64,000 bases of DNA from Zhenhengia yiwuensis (GTDB lineage Bacteria > Bacillota > Clostridia > Lachnospirales > Cellulosilyticaceae). The notes beneath the pieces were generated by a model, which saw nothing but the letters and a program-made list of their open reading frames with translations, did no database searches and had not been told where the DNA came from. Made by a program: the position numbers and the translations under genes. Location of the stretch: contig NZ_JACRSY010000007.1 in assembly GCF_014384995.1 (NCBI RefSeq), positions 72,868 through 136,867 on the forward strand. Reading direction: 5' to 3'. This document shows positions 7,422 through 16,456 of this stretch, piece by piece; the first letter of the stretch is position 1; every line of letters starts with the position of its first letter.

Positions 7422-10400
7422 CTATGCTTTAAAAACAGGGTAATCTGGTAAAACTGCTTCTCTTTCTTCATACCCCTCACTATAAATGGCAACATTATCA
7501 ACCATAAGAATATTAAGAGCTGTAGAAGTCGTTTCCCCTGCACCATTTGGCATACCATTTGGTGTAGAAATCGTAATATAAGTACCTTCTTCAGATGCTG
7601 CTGTAAATGTAAGGCTTACCCGTTCTACACTTGGATCATGGTTACTATTACCACCGTACTCCCCTGTACCTAGTGTACTTGCTTTAAGGGTTTCTTCTGC
7701 AAGGACATTGCCCTCTTTATCTTTAGCAGCAAAAGTGTAAGGGTATGCTTCATCAGCAGGTAAGGTTGCACCTTTTGTTTCTGCAAAAAGTGTATAGTCA
7801 AAAGTTACAGTATAGTCTACACCTGGTTGGAATTTCACAAGAGAAGGATAAGTGCTAACGACCTCACCTGTTTTATTATCTGAAATTTTAAGAGACCATT
7901 CGCCGTCAAAAGCATAACTCTTAACTTGTCTGCCTTGAGGATCTTTTCTTGCTAAGTGAACTTTGGATTCTCCTCCGTTTAAAGCGTACTCAAAGATTCC
8001 CCATCCTTCATCTACATTTTCAAAGTCCTCAAAGTAGATGGCACCGCCTTTATGCCTATCTGTTTTACCTGGTTGTCTAAAGATACGTACATCATCTATG
8101 CACGCCTTAGTTTCCTGATCCGTCTGTGGAACATGAATAAATAACTTACCACTGTTTTCACCTTCTGGTACTGTTATATCAAAACGGATACGTTGATAAG
8201 CCGTCTTACTATATTTATGGTCTACTACCGTTCCTATAATATCATTTCCATGAATAAAGGTATTTTGAACCTGTTCACCTATAACCATCCCAAGCTCTAC
8301 TAACCTTTCTGCACTTACCCATGCAGATACAGTATAAGTTGCACCTGCTTCAAGACCTTCTATCTCCTGCACTACTAAAGCATCTTCTTTCCCTGTAATA
8401 CAGAGTTTATGGTCATAGCCTTCTTCTACTGCTACATGAACCATTTGAATATGGTCAGTTGCACCGGATTTAGAAAGCTTCATCCAATTCCCTTTACCCT
8501 CTCCAAAGTTTAAGCTATCAAAACCTGGATCTTTCACAAGGCTACCTTCTCCCCATACCGTTTCTTGTGGTAAGCCGCTCGTATCTTCTTTATGGTCTTC
8601 AATTACATAAGGTGTCTGTGCTTTATAGTCTAAAGTAACTGTATGATGGGTTACAGGAAGGGTTTCTATAAACTTTCTACCATGGGCTGTTAATTCATAC
8701 ACATAAACTTCTGTCTGCTCATGCCATTTTTTAGGCAATTGCCATGTAGTAGCACCCTCCTCATTATTCCAATAATAAATCTTATCTTCCTCAGTCATAC
8801 TCCATGGAATAAAGAGTGTACTCTTACATCTCATTGCTTCTTCGCTCATGATGGCAATAAGCTGTTTATCTTTACTATAAAGTTTGACTTTCTCACCTTC
8901 TCTTGCTACATAACTACCATTTTCAAAGTCAATCCTATTCTCTGTTAATTTCATAATAGGTGAAGCTTGCATATATTTAGTAGGGAGATTTTGATTATAG
9001 AATAACTCTATACCCTCAAAGAGATTTGTTTGACTCTGCCATGTGCCTACCCCTGGCATTTGAAGCCCTTTTAACAGTGGATCTGGGTTAAAGCTATCTT
9101 TAAATCCATTGTATAAAAATCTATAAATCGTAGACTTAGCCCCCAGACTACTTGGGTAATAAGGGTCTATGCCCCAGTGATTAAAGATCTGATTCCCTTC
9201 AAATGGTCCTGAAAATTCTGTCGCCACATCCCAATGCCTATTCATAAATTGTGCAAATTTATAAGAGTGGTAATCTGATCGGTAATAGACATCTACATAA
9301 ATGAAACTTAAGGTTGGTACAACCTGATATAAGTCTTCAAGACGTCTTTCAAGCTCTCCTGACTCTAAATCTTTCATCTGGTCTACAAGGTAAGCTGAAT
9401 CAAGCCATGCCCAGCCATGTTCTAACTCACCCAGTTTACCCCCTTTAAGGTTCTCAAGTTTTGTATTGACTGCATCTAGCATATATTCAATAGCATTAAT
9501 ATGGATACCTGTCTTCACATGATAAGCAGCTCCTGCCTCACCTAATAAATTAAGGTCATGGGCTCCCCCTTGTCTTATACCTACTTCTGTATAATCAGGA
9601 TGTGAATCATCATGCCCTTCTACTTGATAGCCCTTATTGAGTACCATCTGTGTAAAGCCATCATAGTAATGGCTTAATATTTTACTATTATCTAAGACTC
9701 TTAAAAATGGATTAGAAGTGGAGCTTGTAAAGTTCATAGCAATCCATACCACTTGGTCTTTTACATTTTCTGACCCTCTTGGGATAGGCATAATTTCTCT
9801 AAAGAGGATTGCTGCATCTTGCCAATCCACTAGGCCATCTCCATTTTCATCGCCGCCTATAATAATCTGTGCATAAGGCAAGGGTTCTGTTTCTGTATGT
9901 CCTTCAAATGGCTCTACGCAATAACGATAAGTAAAAGTTCCATTGGCGAAAGTAAATGCTTTCTTAGCTACATCTTCTCTTACTACAATTCTTTCAATAG
10001 GTGTTATGACATTATTGCTGATTGCTGCCGCATACCTTTCATTATAAAGAAGAGGATAAGTCACTTCATACTGATTTTCTTCTCCTTCTACAATCTCAGC
10101 TGTTGTTTTAAATACATCTGAAATCCCCTTTTGTCCACTTCCAGCTTTGACTGCCCCATAACCAGCCTTTTCACCGCTTAAAGTAATAAGCGCCTGGTTA
10201 GTAAAAGCTATCGTTTCTACCTGCTCATTTGCATCAAATTCCTGAATATCTGTTACCCTATAAGTTACAATATGACGGTCTGTAGGTTTCATATTCTGAG
10301 CATACTTAGCTTCTTTAGAATGTCCATCTGTTGTTAAAGCAATCTCTATCCCTAGTGTTACAAAAGGTAAACTTTGCCCCTCCTGGTTTTCCTTTTCTAG

Positions 10401-10619
10401 ATGTAAAGTATAATGAATAGCTTGTCCAGTTTCATCTACTCTAGTGTCTACCTTCACTGGATGATAGCCATTTTGATTAATCTTGACCTCATCTGCAAAA
10501 TCCTTCTTCCCCCAGAAAGCTTCTTCTCCATCTAGCTTGTATAGAATGATACGCGGAAAAGCTTTATCTACAACAACCTCAGCCTTACCTAATGACAAAG
10601 TTATTTGTTCTAAGTTCAT
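7422..10619 (-). CDS. GH101-like endo-alpha-N-acetylgalactosaminidase
   Basis: The protein has about 1,065 residues. A beta-rich N-terminal domain is followed by a Ca-binding loop with D/N/D spacing (DENGDGLVDWQD, about 257-268) and a catalytic barrel with NKGYQVEGHDDSHPDY. FIYVDVYY carries the likely nucleophile D443, and VATEFSG the likely acid/base E468, the pattern of GH101. Two C-terminal carbohydrate-binding-like beta sandwiches follow (about 690-830 and 850-1,050). GH101 enzymes release core-1 disaccharide from Ser/Thr in mucin-type glycoproteins. Known members are secreted, but this one shows no signal peptide or anchor. The second ATG (10619) is preferred because AGGGGG abuts the first one. 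A sulfatase gene follows. Confidence 0.85.
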   Translation of the reverse strand: MNLEQITLSLGKAEVVVDKAFPRIILYKLDGEEAFWGKKDFADEVKINQNGYHPVKVDTRVDETGQAIHYTLHLEKENQEGQSLPFVTLGIEIALTTDGHSKEAKYAQNMKPTDRHIVTYRVTDIQEFDANEQVETIAFTNQALITLSGEKAGYGAVKAGSGQKGISDVFKTTAEIVEGEENQYEVTYPLLYNERYAAAISNNVITPIERIVVREDVAKKAFTFANGTFTYRYCVEPFEGHTETEPLPYAQIIIGGDENGDGLVDWQDAAILFREIMPIPRGSENVKDQVVWIAMNFTSSTSNPFLRVLDNSKILSHYYDGFTQMVLNKGYQVEGHDDSHPDYTEVGIRQGGAHDLNLLGEAGAAYHVKTGIHINAIEYMLDAVNTKLENLKGGKLGELEHGWAWLDSAYLVDQMKDLESGELERRLEDLYQVVPTLSFIYVDVYYRSDYHSYKFAQFMNRHWDVATEFSGPFEGNQIFNHWGIDPYYPSSLGAKSTIYRFLYNGFKDSFNPDPLLKGLQMPGVGTWQSQTNLFEGIELFYNQNLPTKYMQASPIMKLTENRIDFENGSYVAREGEKVKLYSKDKQLIAIMSEEAMRCKSTLFIPWSMTEEDKIYYWNNEEGATTWQLPKKWHEQTEVYVYELTAHGRKFIETLPVTHHTVTLDYKAQTPYVIEDHKEDTSGLPQETVWGEGSLVKDPGFDSLNFGEGKGNWMKLSKSGATDHIQMVHVAVEEGYDHKLCITGKEDALVVQEIEGLEAGATYTVSAWVSAERLVELGMVIGEQVQNTFIHGNDIIGTVVDHKYSKTAYQRIRFDITVPEGENSGKLFIHVPQTDQETKACIDDVRIFRQPGKTDRHKGGAIYFEDFENVDEGWGIFEYALNGGESKVHLARKDPQGRQVKSYAFDGEWSLKISDNKTGEVVSTYPSLVKFQPGVDYTVTFDYTLFAETKGATLPADEAYPYTFAAKDKEGNVLAEETLKASTLGTGEYGGNSNHDPSVERVSLTFTAASEEGTYITISTPNGMPNGAGETTSTALNILMVDNVAIYSEGYEEREAVLPDYPVFKA

Positions 10620-10663
10620 TTTCATCCCCCTAAATTCAATATTTTTTATACTATTTTAAATAT

Positions 10664-10692
10664 ATTTTAAATGTGTTTTTAGAAAGGTTCAA
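10664..10692 (-). promoter_or_regulatory. Sigma-A-type promoter of the GH101-sulfatase operon
   Basis: On the reverse strand TTGAAC and TAAAAT are separated by 17 bases, about 40 bases before the GH101 start codon and downstream of the RNA terminator at 10742-10767. Confidence 0.6.
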
Positions 10693-10734
10693 GCATTATT
10701 CTAAAATTTCACAAAATATAAATTAAGAAGTAAA

Positions 10735-10872
10735 TAAAAAGAAAACCACAGGACCTAAATCCTGTGGCAATTCTTTCAATCCCCTTTAGAACAGGCAAGC
10801 CTGCATCCCCTATAATCCGAGTCTCTATATACTGTTGATTAGTGAATACCCTTGCAAGTTGTGGGTGTCAAA
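10735..10872 (-). ncRNA. Candidate small structured RNA (~135 nt), family not recognised
   Basis: There is no open frame here, but there is a complete transcription unit: a consensus promoter at 10879-10907, about 135 nt of body with short self-complementary pieces (for example CTTGCAAG and GCAGGCTTGCCTGT), and a strong terminator hairpin CCACAGGA/TCCTGTGG with a T-rich tail at 10742-10767. The bfd-like gene upstream has its own terminator, and GH101 downstream has its own promoter, so this looks like an independent RNA gene. I could not match it to 6S, SRP, tmRNA or any riboswitch I know. A leader attenuator for GH101 is a less likely alternative. Confidence 0.5.
10742..10767 (-). terminator. 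Terminator of the candidate small RNA
   Basis: The stem CCACAGGA with TCCTGTGG and a six-base loop is followed on the reverse strand by GTTTTCTTTTT. Confidence 0.75.
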
Positions 10873-10878
10873 CTCCTC

Positions 10879-10907
10879 ATTTTAACATCTTTAGAGATTT
10901 TATGCAA
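10879..10907 (-). promoter_or_regulatory. Promoter of the candidate small RNA
   Basis: On the reverse strand TTGCAT and TAAAAT are 17 bases apart, with the expected start near 10872. Confidence 0.55.
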
Positions 10908-10920
10908 AGTACTCCCAATA

Positions 10921-10958
10921 AAAAAAGTCCATATAACGTACTAGCCGTTCTATGGACT
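10921..10958 (-). terminator. Terminator after the bfd-like gene
   Basis: On the reverse strand AGTCCATA pairs with TATGGACT, followed by TTTTTT. It lies 20 bases after the stop codon. Confidence 0.8.
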
Positions 10959-10977
10959 CCTTATCATTTATTACGCC

Positions 10978-11157
10978 TTATTGAGCTTTATGTTCTTCGA
11001 TTAATTTTTCAATAGTAGCTTTACATCTTCCACCATGGCAGAAACCTGTACCTGCTCCAGTTTTTTCACTTACTTCTTCAAAAGTTACTGCACCGTTTTT
11101 GATTGCTTCTACGATAGTTTCTTCTGAAATACCTTTACATAAACATACATTAGCCAT
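10978..11157 (-). CDS. BFD-like [2Fe-2S]-binding protein (59 aa)
   Basis: This short gene encodes 59 residues beginning MANVCLCKGISEETIVEAI. Four cysteines follow the BFD pattern: C-x-C near the N terminus (C5, C7) and a second pair in GTGFCHGGRC. That is the ligand set of bacterioferritin-associated ferredoxin and of the Fer2_BFD domain of NirB/NifU-type proteins. Stand-alone copies such as this are common in clostridia and carry a 2Fe-2S cluster for electron transfer, with partners usually unknown. The ATG follows AGGAGG, and the unit ends in a clear terminator. No bacterioferritin gene lies nearby. Confidence 0.88.
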   Translation of the reverse strand: MANVCLCKGISEETIVEAIKNGAVTFEEVSEKTGAGTGFCHGGRCKATIEKLIEEHKAQ

Positions 11158-11248
11158 TAATATATCCTCCTATAGCTCATATTGTTATCTTTTATCATTT
11201 CTATTTTATACCAAAACTACGGTAATTACAAATAATAATTTCTATCTA

Positions 11249-11866
11249 TTAGTTATTAATATAAAGCTTAAAGATATCCGCATAATCTTCTCTAATATAT
11301 TTTTCTTTCGAACTCATAAGCCAATCAAAAGCTTTTTCGTTCACCTGAGCAAACTCATCCACAAGTTTTACTTCACCCATATTTTTTGTACCTGTAAGTA
11401 CTTTTGCAGCCATCTCTAAACTCTGCTGTGCATCCCTTAAATGAGATTGATTCTTTTTCATAATCATAGACATTTTATGAAGCGCTTTATAAAGGTCTTT
11501 AAGCGCCTCAATTTGTTTTTTGTCTACATCAATAGAGAAAGCTACTTCTCCTATTATAAATTTAATTTCTGCATCTAAATCTACTGTACCGGCTGTTTCT
11601 AAACGTACATTCGAAATCATATGATCACGGTAGTCATAACGGTGAAGTTGTCTTTTTGAACTGACTGCTGATGTACCATCTAAATGAAGCATAGCTAAGT
11701 TGGTAAAACAATATTCATCTGTCTTAGATTTGATTAGGAAAAAAATCTGTTCCCCATCTTCATGGAAAATATAATCATCTGAACTTACCTTATCAAAGTC
11801 CTTTGGGTCAATAATAGAACCAATATCACTTAATCCAAGTGCATCTGCTGCTAAACGTTTAAGCAT
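11249..11866 (-). CDS. YvbH-like bacterial PH-domain protein
   Basis: This 205-residue cytoplasmic protein has an N-terminal bacterial PH domain (about 1-125), typified by SDDYIFHEDGEQIFFLIKSK and FTNLAMLHLDGTSAVSSKRQ. A helical C-terminal tail (about 130-205) has the YvbH-like oligomerisation pattern. The role of the family is unknown. B. subtilis YvbH is the best-known namesake, and PH-like rings of this type are suspected to bind membrane or protein partners. It stands alone with AT-rich flanks. The family assignment is good; no function can be given. Confidence 0.82.
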   Translation of the reverse strand: MLKRLAADALGLSDIGSIIDPKDFDKVSSDDYIFHEDGEQIFFLIKSKTDEYCFTNLAMLHLDGTSAVSSKRQLHRYDYRDHMISNVRLETAGTVDLDAEIKFIIGEVAFSIDVDKKQIEALKDLYKALHKMSMIMKKNQSHLRDAQQSLEMAAKVLTGTKNMGEVKLVDEFAQVNEKAFDWLMSSKEKYIREDYADIFKLYINN

Positions 11867-12265
11867 AAATGACTTCCTCCCTTATTACAAAAGATCTATT
11901 TCTTCTAATATAACATATTGCAACCTATATTTATACTCGTAAATTCGCCCAACTGTTCATAATGACTTTTTAGCACCAAGGACATCCCTCAGCCTATTCC
12001 CTTATTTCATCTCTTTTCTAACTCCCTAAAATAGAACAATATTACCCTAAACAAACTTTTAAAAAAGGAAGCATCATTTATTAGCAAAAATTATCACATT
12101 ATTATAAACAAATATATACTTTTTAAATATAATCAACAAACTATTTTTTATAAAGTGAAGATAACCAACTATACACTAAATATTTTGTTGATTTTTAGTT
12201 ATTTAATAGTTTAATTTTTACTTTATAATAAGTTTATAAATCTATTATAGAGGGGTATATAAATA
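11867..12265. other. AT-rich intergenic region between divergent genes
   Basis: About 400 bases with no open frame or convincing RNA fold. It must hold the divergent promoters of the YvbH-like gene and the M42 peptidase. A TATAAT at 12224-12229 lies about 40 bases before the M42 start, with only a weak -35 (ATTTAA). Nothing else stands out. Confidence 0.5.
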
Positions 12266-13258
12266 ATGTTTTTACAAAATTTAACTCAAGCTTTTGGTGT
12301 AAGTGGTTATGAAAAACAAATTAGAGAAGTTATTTTAGAAGAAGTTAAAGGTTATGCCGATGAAGTAACTGTAGATGCGCTTGGCAATCTTATTCTCTTC
12401 AAAAAAGGAACAGGCTCTAATAAAAAGAAAATTATGATGTCTGCACATATGGATGAGATTGGATTCCAGGTTATGAAAATTGACGATAAAGGATTTATTA
12501 CAGCAAGAGCTTTAGGCGGTATTCCAGTTCAAGCATCTGTTATGAGCCGTGTACAATTTAGAAACGGCACACAAGGTATCGTGGCTAATACTTGTGACTT
12601 TGATGGTCTTAAAAATATCAAAAAACTTTATATTGATATTGGTGCAGCTTCAAAAGAAGAAGCTGAAAAGCACGTTAAAATTGGTGATGTAGGCTGTTAT
12701 GTAGGGGAATACTTAGAACTTAAAGGCAATAATATTTGTGCTAAAGCCATTGATGACCGTATTGGCTGTTACATACTTGCTGAAGCGCTCAAAAAAGTAA
12801 CGGATTCTTATAATGATCTTTACTTCGTATTCTCTACTCAAGAAGAAGTTGGCTTACGTGGGGCTACAGTAGCTGCAAATCGTATCCAACCAGATCTTGG
12901 CATCGCTTTAGATGTTACCATTTCAAATGACTACCCTAACTCAGGTGAAGGCGCTAACAAAATCGGTGGTGGTACAGCGGTTAAAATTTCTGACGGTAGC
13001 GTTATCTGTGATGAATACCTTGTAGAGGAAATGATTAAATGTTGTGAGGATCATGAAATCCAATACCAACGCGACGTTATCGATGGTGGTGGTACAGATG
13101 CTGGTGCCATCAACCGCTCTAACTTTGGTGTAAGATGTGCTGGTATTTCTGTTGCTACACGCTATGTACACGGCCCAAATGCTGTTGTCAATATGGACGA
13201 TGTCAAAGCTTCTATTGATTTACTTAGTAAGTATGTCAATGTGGAATTTACTTTTTAA
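12266..13258 (+). CDS. M42-family metallo-aminopeptidase
   Basis: This 330-residue protein shows all M42 dinuclear-metal motifs in order: SAHMDEIGF (H61), the bridging aspartate in AIDDRIG, the catalytic pair in TQEEVGLRG, DVTISNDYP, and the late YVHGPNAVV histidine. M42 enzymes form tetrahedral dodecamers in the cytoplasm and trim acidic or neutral residues from short peptides. Members next to polysaccharide genes are sometimes misnamed endoglucanase M. The start follows AGAGGGG. The gene is convergent with the DUF2264 operon and shares its terminator. Confidence 0.93.
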   Translation: MFLQNLTQAFGVSGYEKQIREVILEEVKGYADEVTVDALGNLILFKKGTGSNKKKIMMSAHMDEIGFQVMKIDDKGFITARALGGIPVQASVMSRVQFRNGTQGIVANTCDFDGLKNIKKLYIDIGAASKEEAEKHVKIGDVGCYVGEYLELKGNNICAKAIDDRIGCYILAEALKKVTDSYNDLYFVFSTQEEVGLRGATVAANRIQPDLGIALDVTISNDYPNSGEGANKIGGGTAVKISDGSVICDEYLVEEMIKCCEDHEIQYQRDVIDGGGTDAGAINRSNFGVRCAGISVATRYVHGPNAVVNMDDVKASIDLLSKYVNVEFTF

Positions 13259-13272
13259 ATAATAGTAAAGCT

Positions 13273-13312
13273 AAAAAGGTAGGTTAAGTCATATGACTCA
13301 GCCTACCTTTTC
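13273..13312. terminator. Terminator between convergent M42 and DUF2264 genes
   Basis: AAAAAGGTAGG pairs with CCTACCTTTT, with an inner AGTC/GACT stem and T/A runs on both sides. Confidence 0.75.
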
Positions 13313-13393
13313 TCTTATAAAGCTTTTGTGTTATAAAACTTTTTTAGTTCAACGATTATACGATCTCTTCTAGTCTTTCTCGCTTTGCAGCCC

Positions 13394-15103
13394 TTAAATA
13401 AGATCCCCTTCTATATACGTTTCGATCTTGGTAGTGCCTTGCTTAATATTAAACTTCACAAACGGCAAACTTACCTTTGGATGAAGAATGTTCGTACTTG
13501 TTTCACACTGCACACTATCTAATACCCCTTCTCCCTCTCGTAACGTTATACTACTATAAGCTTTTTCATGGAATAACTTAATACACTTTCCTTCATAGAC
13601 TTTATTGAGCGCTCCCTTATCTAATACAGGTATTGCAAACCCTGATTCATAGACTTCATACTCCCCATTAGAGTGAATCACATGACGACGTATATGCCCT
13701 TTGCCCCAAGGGATAAGTGTTGTTTCGACCTCAACACCTGATAGAGGTGACCATTTAGAATAAATACTCTCTTCTACTTTAACTTTTTCACAACGTCTAC
13801 GCACAAAGCACATATGGTCTTTTACAAAAGTAAGCATATTATCTGGTGCCGCTTGGCTAAAGGTATAATAAGATTTTGGTACATTAAATCCAAAGTATGT
13901 CGAGTAAGCAAATTTCTCATATTTTTCAGCCGTATGTAATGGCTCCCACGCTGCATACTGACCTGAAGTAAGTGCTACTGTATGTTTAGATGATAAGCGC
14001 TGGAAAATCATTTTAGCATGCTTTTCTACTCTCAAACTCTCTAAAGATGGCATGGGCTCCTCTTCAGCTTTCCAGAATGGATGCTCCTTATCTAAAGCAA
14101 GGATAATGAAACTTTTAAATGCCCAATAAGGTGAACCTTGGCTATTATATCCTTCAGCCATTTGAATATTAGGATAGCCATAACCTATAGTTAACTTACC
14201 CTGTGCATCTAAAATAGGCCTATTAAACCAATTTCTAAAATGTCGATTCACAATTCCCTTCATAACTCCCCATGAAAAGACTTCTACGTCTGCAAAAGCT
14301 AATGCTCCCCAAAAACCACACTGTGCAAAGCGGTAAGTTAAAGAACGTCCGTAAGGTAAAGATTCCCCACCTTCTACAAACCAATAAATGTAGTCTTGTG
14401 CAAATAATTTGGCTCTTTCAATAAACTTGCTACATGTTTCAGGGTCTCTATCCTTCATCGTTTTGGCATAGATTAAACTATAAAAATGCATAGCAAACGC
14501 AATATAATAATCACGCTGATTCGTTTTACCATCTGAATACCAGCCATCCCCTAAGTAAAAGGTTTCGATTTTATCAAGAGACTCTTTAATCGCTTCTTCA
14601 CTGTATCTTCCACCTACATTTCTTAATCCAATATTCACAAGTACTCTAAAAAACAACCAGTTATTGGCTGGAATTTGAGTAGGGTTAATTTGTAAGAGCC
14701 AATCGTTAAGGTTATTGCGCTCCTTCTCACTAAGAGGTTCCCAAATTTTCTCTGGGGCTATAAGAAGCCCTAAACCTATAGCCGCCATCTCCACAAAGGC
14801 TTGATGACATCCATAGCATGTTCCCCAGTATTCAGGATGCTCAGGGTCTGTTCCATGACTAAGGCCTTCCTTATAATATGTTTCTAAATCACTGCTTCCC
14901 CCACCTTTAAAGAAAGGTACAAGTCCCCATAGAAGTCTTGAAAAAGTCTCAAGTCCTGCTATCCTATCCTCATAGTGTGCTTGTGTTGGTCCAATTTTCA
15001 AATATGCTCTTCCCTCAGAGAAATAGGATTTTAAAGGCTCACATAAGGCTAAAAGTGCCTGCTCATAGTCATTTTTTGTACTAAATTTTGTATTTAGTTC
15101 CAT
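13394..15103 (-). CDS. DUF2264-domain protein, probable glycan-processing enzyme
   Basis: This 569-residue cytoplasmic protein has an N-terminal alpha/alpha-barrel (about 1-370) with the DUF2264 signature of paired Trp/His segments, ETFSRLLWGLVPFF and EYWGTCYGCHQAF. A beta-rich C-terminal part (about 380-569) follows. Such proteins recur in polysaccharide-utilisation clusters beside unsaturated uronyl hydrolases, and their reaction has not been settled in general. It is last in the fucosidase-SBP-GH88-DUF2264 operon, which suggests it acts on the same imported oligosaccharide. No signal peptide is present. Confidence 0.85.
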   Translation of the reverse strand: MELNTKFSTKNDYEQALLALCEPLKSYFSEGRAYLKIGPTQAHYEDRIAGLETFSRLLWGLVPFFKGGGSSDLETYYKEGLSHGTDPEHPEYWGTCYGCHQAFVEMAAIGLGLLIAPEKIWEPLSEKERNNLNDWLLQINPTQIPANNWLFFRVLVNIGLRNVGGRYSEEAIKESLDKIETFYLGDGWYSDGKTNQRDYYIAFAMHFYSLIYAKTMKDRDPETCSKFIERAKLFAQDYIYWFVEGGESLPYGRSLTYRFAQCGFWGALAFADVEVFSWGVMKGIVNRHFRNWFNRPILDAQGKLTIGYGYPNIQMAEGYNSQGSPYWAFKSFIILALDKEHPFWKAEEEPMPSLESLRVEKHAKMIFQRLSSKHTVALTSGQYAAWEPLHTAEKYEKFAYSTYFGFNVPKSYYTFSQAAPDNMLTFVKDHMCFVRRRCEKVKVEESIYSKWSPLSGVEVETTLIPWGKGHIRRHVIHSNGEYEVYESGFAIPVLDKGALNKVYEGKCIKLFHEKAYSSITLREGEGVLDSVQCETSTNILHPKVSLPFVKFNIKQGTTKIETYIEGDLI

Positions 15104-15175
15104 ATTAGCTCCCTCTTTCTTTATTCAATCTTTTCTTTTATCCTTTATTATCGTTCTTTTTTCTTATTTCTCCTC

Positions 15176-16300
15176 TTACCAAAATAGCTCTTTGCCACCT
15201 CGTAGCTTATAAAGCGCTTCTATAAAGAAGTAATCTCCATAAATAATAGGCATATGTCTACCTGTTTCAGTATGATACCTTTCTGTACCCATTTGTAAAA
15301 TGCTATCTTCATCTTCATCCCAGTTACAGAACTGCTTTTCCATTGCCTCTAGCATATGTAATGCTGGCATTAAGTAAAGCTTTTGTTCATATTCAGGTAC
15401 TAAGCGGGCTAGTTCTATAAGGCCACAAGCCGCAATGGCCCCTGCTGTGCTGTCATACACTATAGGTTCCTGTGGTGCTCTAAAATCACATCTTGGTAAG
15501 TAATCTTCAGCAACACTTGCAATAAAATAGTGTGCAACTTTTTTAGCTGTATCAAGATACTCTTGTTTATGTGTATGTATATAGCTTAAAGTAAAACCAT
15601 AAAGAGCCCAAGCCTGTCCCCTGCTCCATGAAGAACCTTCTCCATAGCCTTGACCACCTTTTTCTTCTAACATTTCCCCCATTAAAGGATCATACACTAC
15701 AATATGTTTAACGCTACCATCTGCTCTTACATGATTATGCATGGTTGTATCTGCATGGCTTTCAGCAATGAAACGAAATCTTGGATCCCCTGTATAATTT
15801 GATGCCCAGTACAGTAAAGGAATATTCATCATTGAGTCAATAATAGACCATCCTTCATTTCCCTTTCCATTCCAAGCCCTAATAAATTTGCCGTTTAAAT
15901 TATAGCGTCCTGCCAATATATTCGCTGTATATAAAGCACGTTTTTTAGCCTGTTCCTCCCCGCATAGACGATAATGCACACCGCTTGTAATGTGCCACAT
16001 AAAGCCTACATCATGATGTAGACCTTCATAGTTTTCAAGTGCCTTATCTAGAAGTTTTTCTCCCTGCATGGCTGTTTCTTTATAAAGTGCTTTTCCTGTT
16101 GCTGCATACATAATCCACATCATACCTGGCCAAAAGCCATTGGTCCACCAACATACATTATTTTTAGACTGATCATCAAATCTACCATTTTTGCTGGTAT
16201 AAGGGAGATTGTTGCCATTTCTAGGTACTACCTGACTTAATTTCTTTTCAATTTTTTCCCAAGTTTCATCTACCCACTTTTTATCTCTATACTGTTCCAT
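15176..16300 (-). CDS. GH88-family unsaturated glucuronyl hydrolase
   Basis: This 374-residue (alpha/alpha)6-barrel enzyme has two catalytic aspartates in the expected places: D97 in GLHHDVGFMW and D155 in WSIIDSMMNIPLL. The substrate-binding block SWSRGQAWALYGF is present. GH88 enzymes hydrate the 4,5-unsaturated uronic acid left on oligosaccharides by polysaccharide lyases. The substrate is therefore a lyase product from glycosaminoglycan or an acidic plant or algal polymer, though no lyase is in the window. It is cytoplasmic and follows the SBP gene by about 150 bases and a hairpin. Confidence 0.92.
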   Translation of the reverse strand: MEQYRDKKWVDETWEKIEKKLSQVVPRNGNNLPYTSKNGRFDDQSKNNVCWWTNGFWPGMMWIMYAATGKALYKETAMQGEKLLDKALENYEGLHHDVGFMWHITSGVHYRLCGEEQAKKRALYTANILAGRYNLNGKFIRAWNGKGNEGWSIIDSMMNIPLLYWASNYTGDPRFRFIAESHADTTMHNHVRADGSVKHIVVYDPLMGEMLEEKGGQGYGEGSSWSRGQAWALYGFTLSYIHTHKQEYLDTAKKVAHYFIASVAEDYLPRCDFRAPQEPIVYDSTAGAIAACGLIELARLVPEYEQKLYLMPALHMLEAMEKQFCNWDEDEDSILQMGTERYHTETGRHMPIIYGDYFFIEALYKLRGGKELFW

Positions 16301-16412
16301 AAAGTTAGCTCCTTTTCTGCTACTTTTTATTCTACAAAATTTTTATTTATTTTAACCTTTTATTATCCCTTTCCTATCCACTGGCTTTCTAGAGTAGCTT
16401 CAAAGCGATAAC

Positions 16413-16446
16413 AAAAGGAAGTGCCACCCTACAGCAACACTTCCTT
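16413..16446 (-). terminator. Hairpin between the SBP and GH88 genes
   Basis: On the reverse strand AAGGAAGTG pairs with CACTTCCTT, followed by TTGTT. It lies just after the SBP stop codon and probably lowers expression of GH88 and DUF2264 relative to the SBP, rather than ending the operon. Confidence 0.6.
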
Positions 16447-16456
16447 CTCCCCACAT

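Noticed and set aside
10740..10790. Motif GGGGATTGAAAG resembling a CRISPR repeat end
   Set aside because: It occurs once, with no second repeat and no spacer array. It is part of the candidate RNA.
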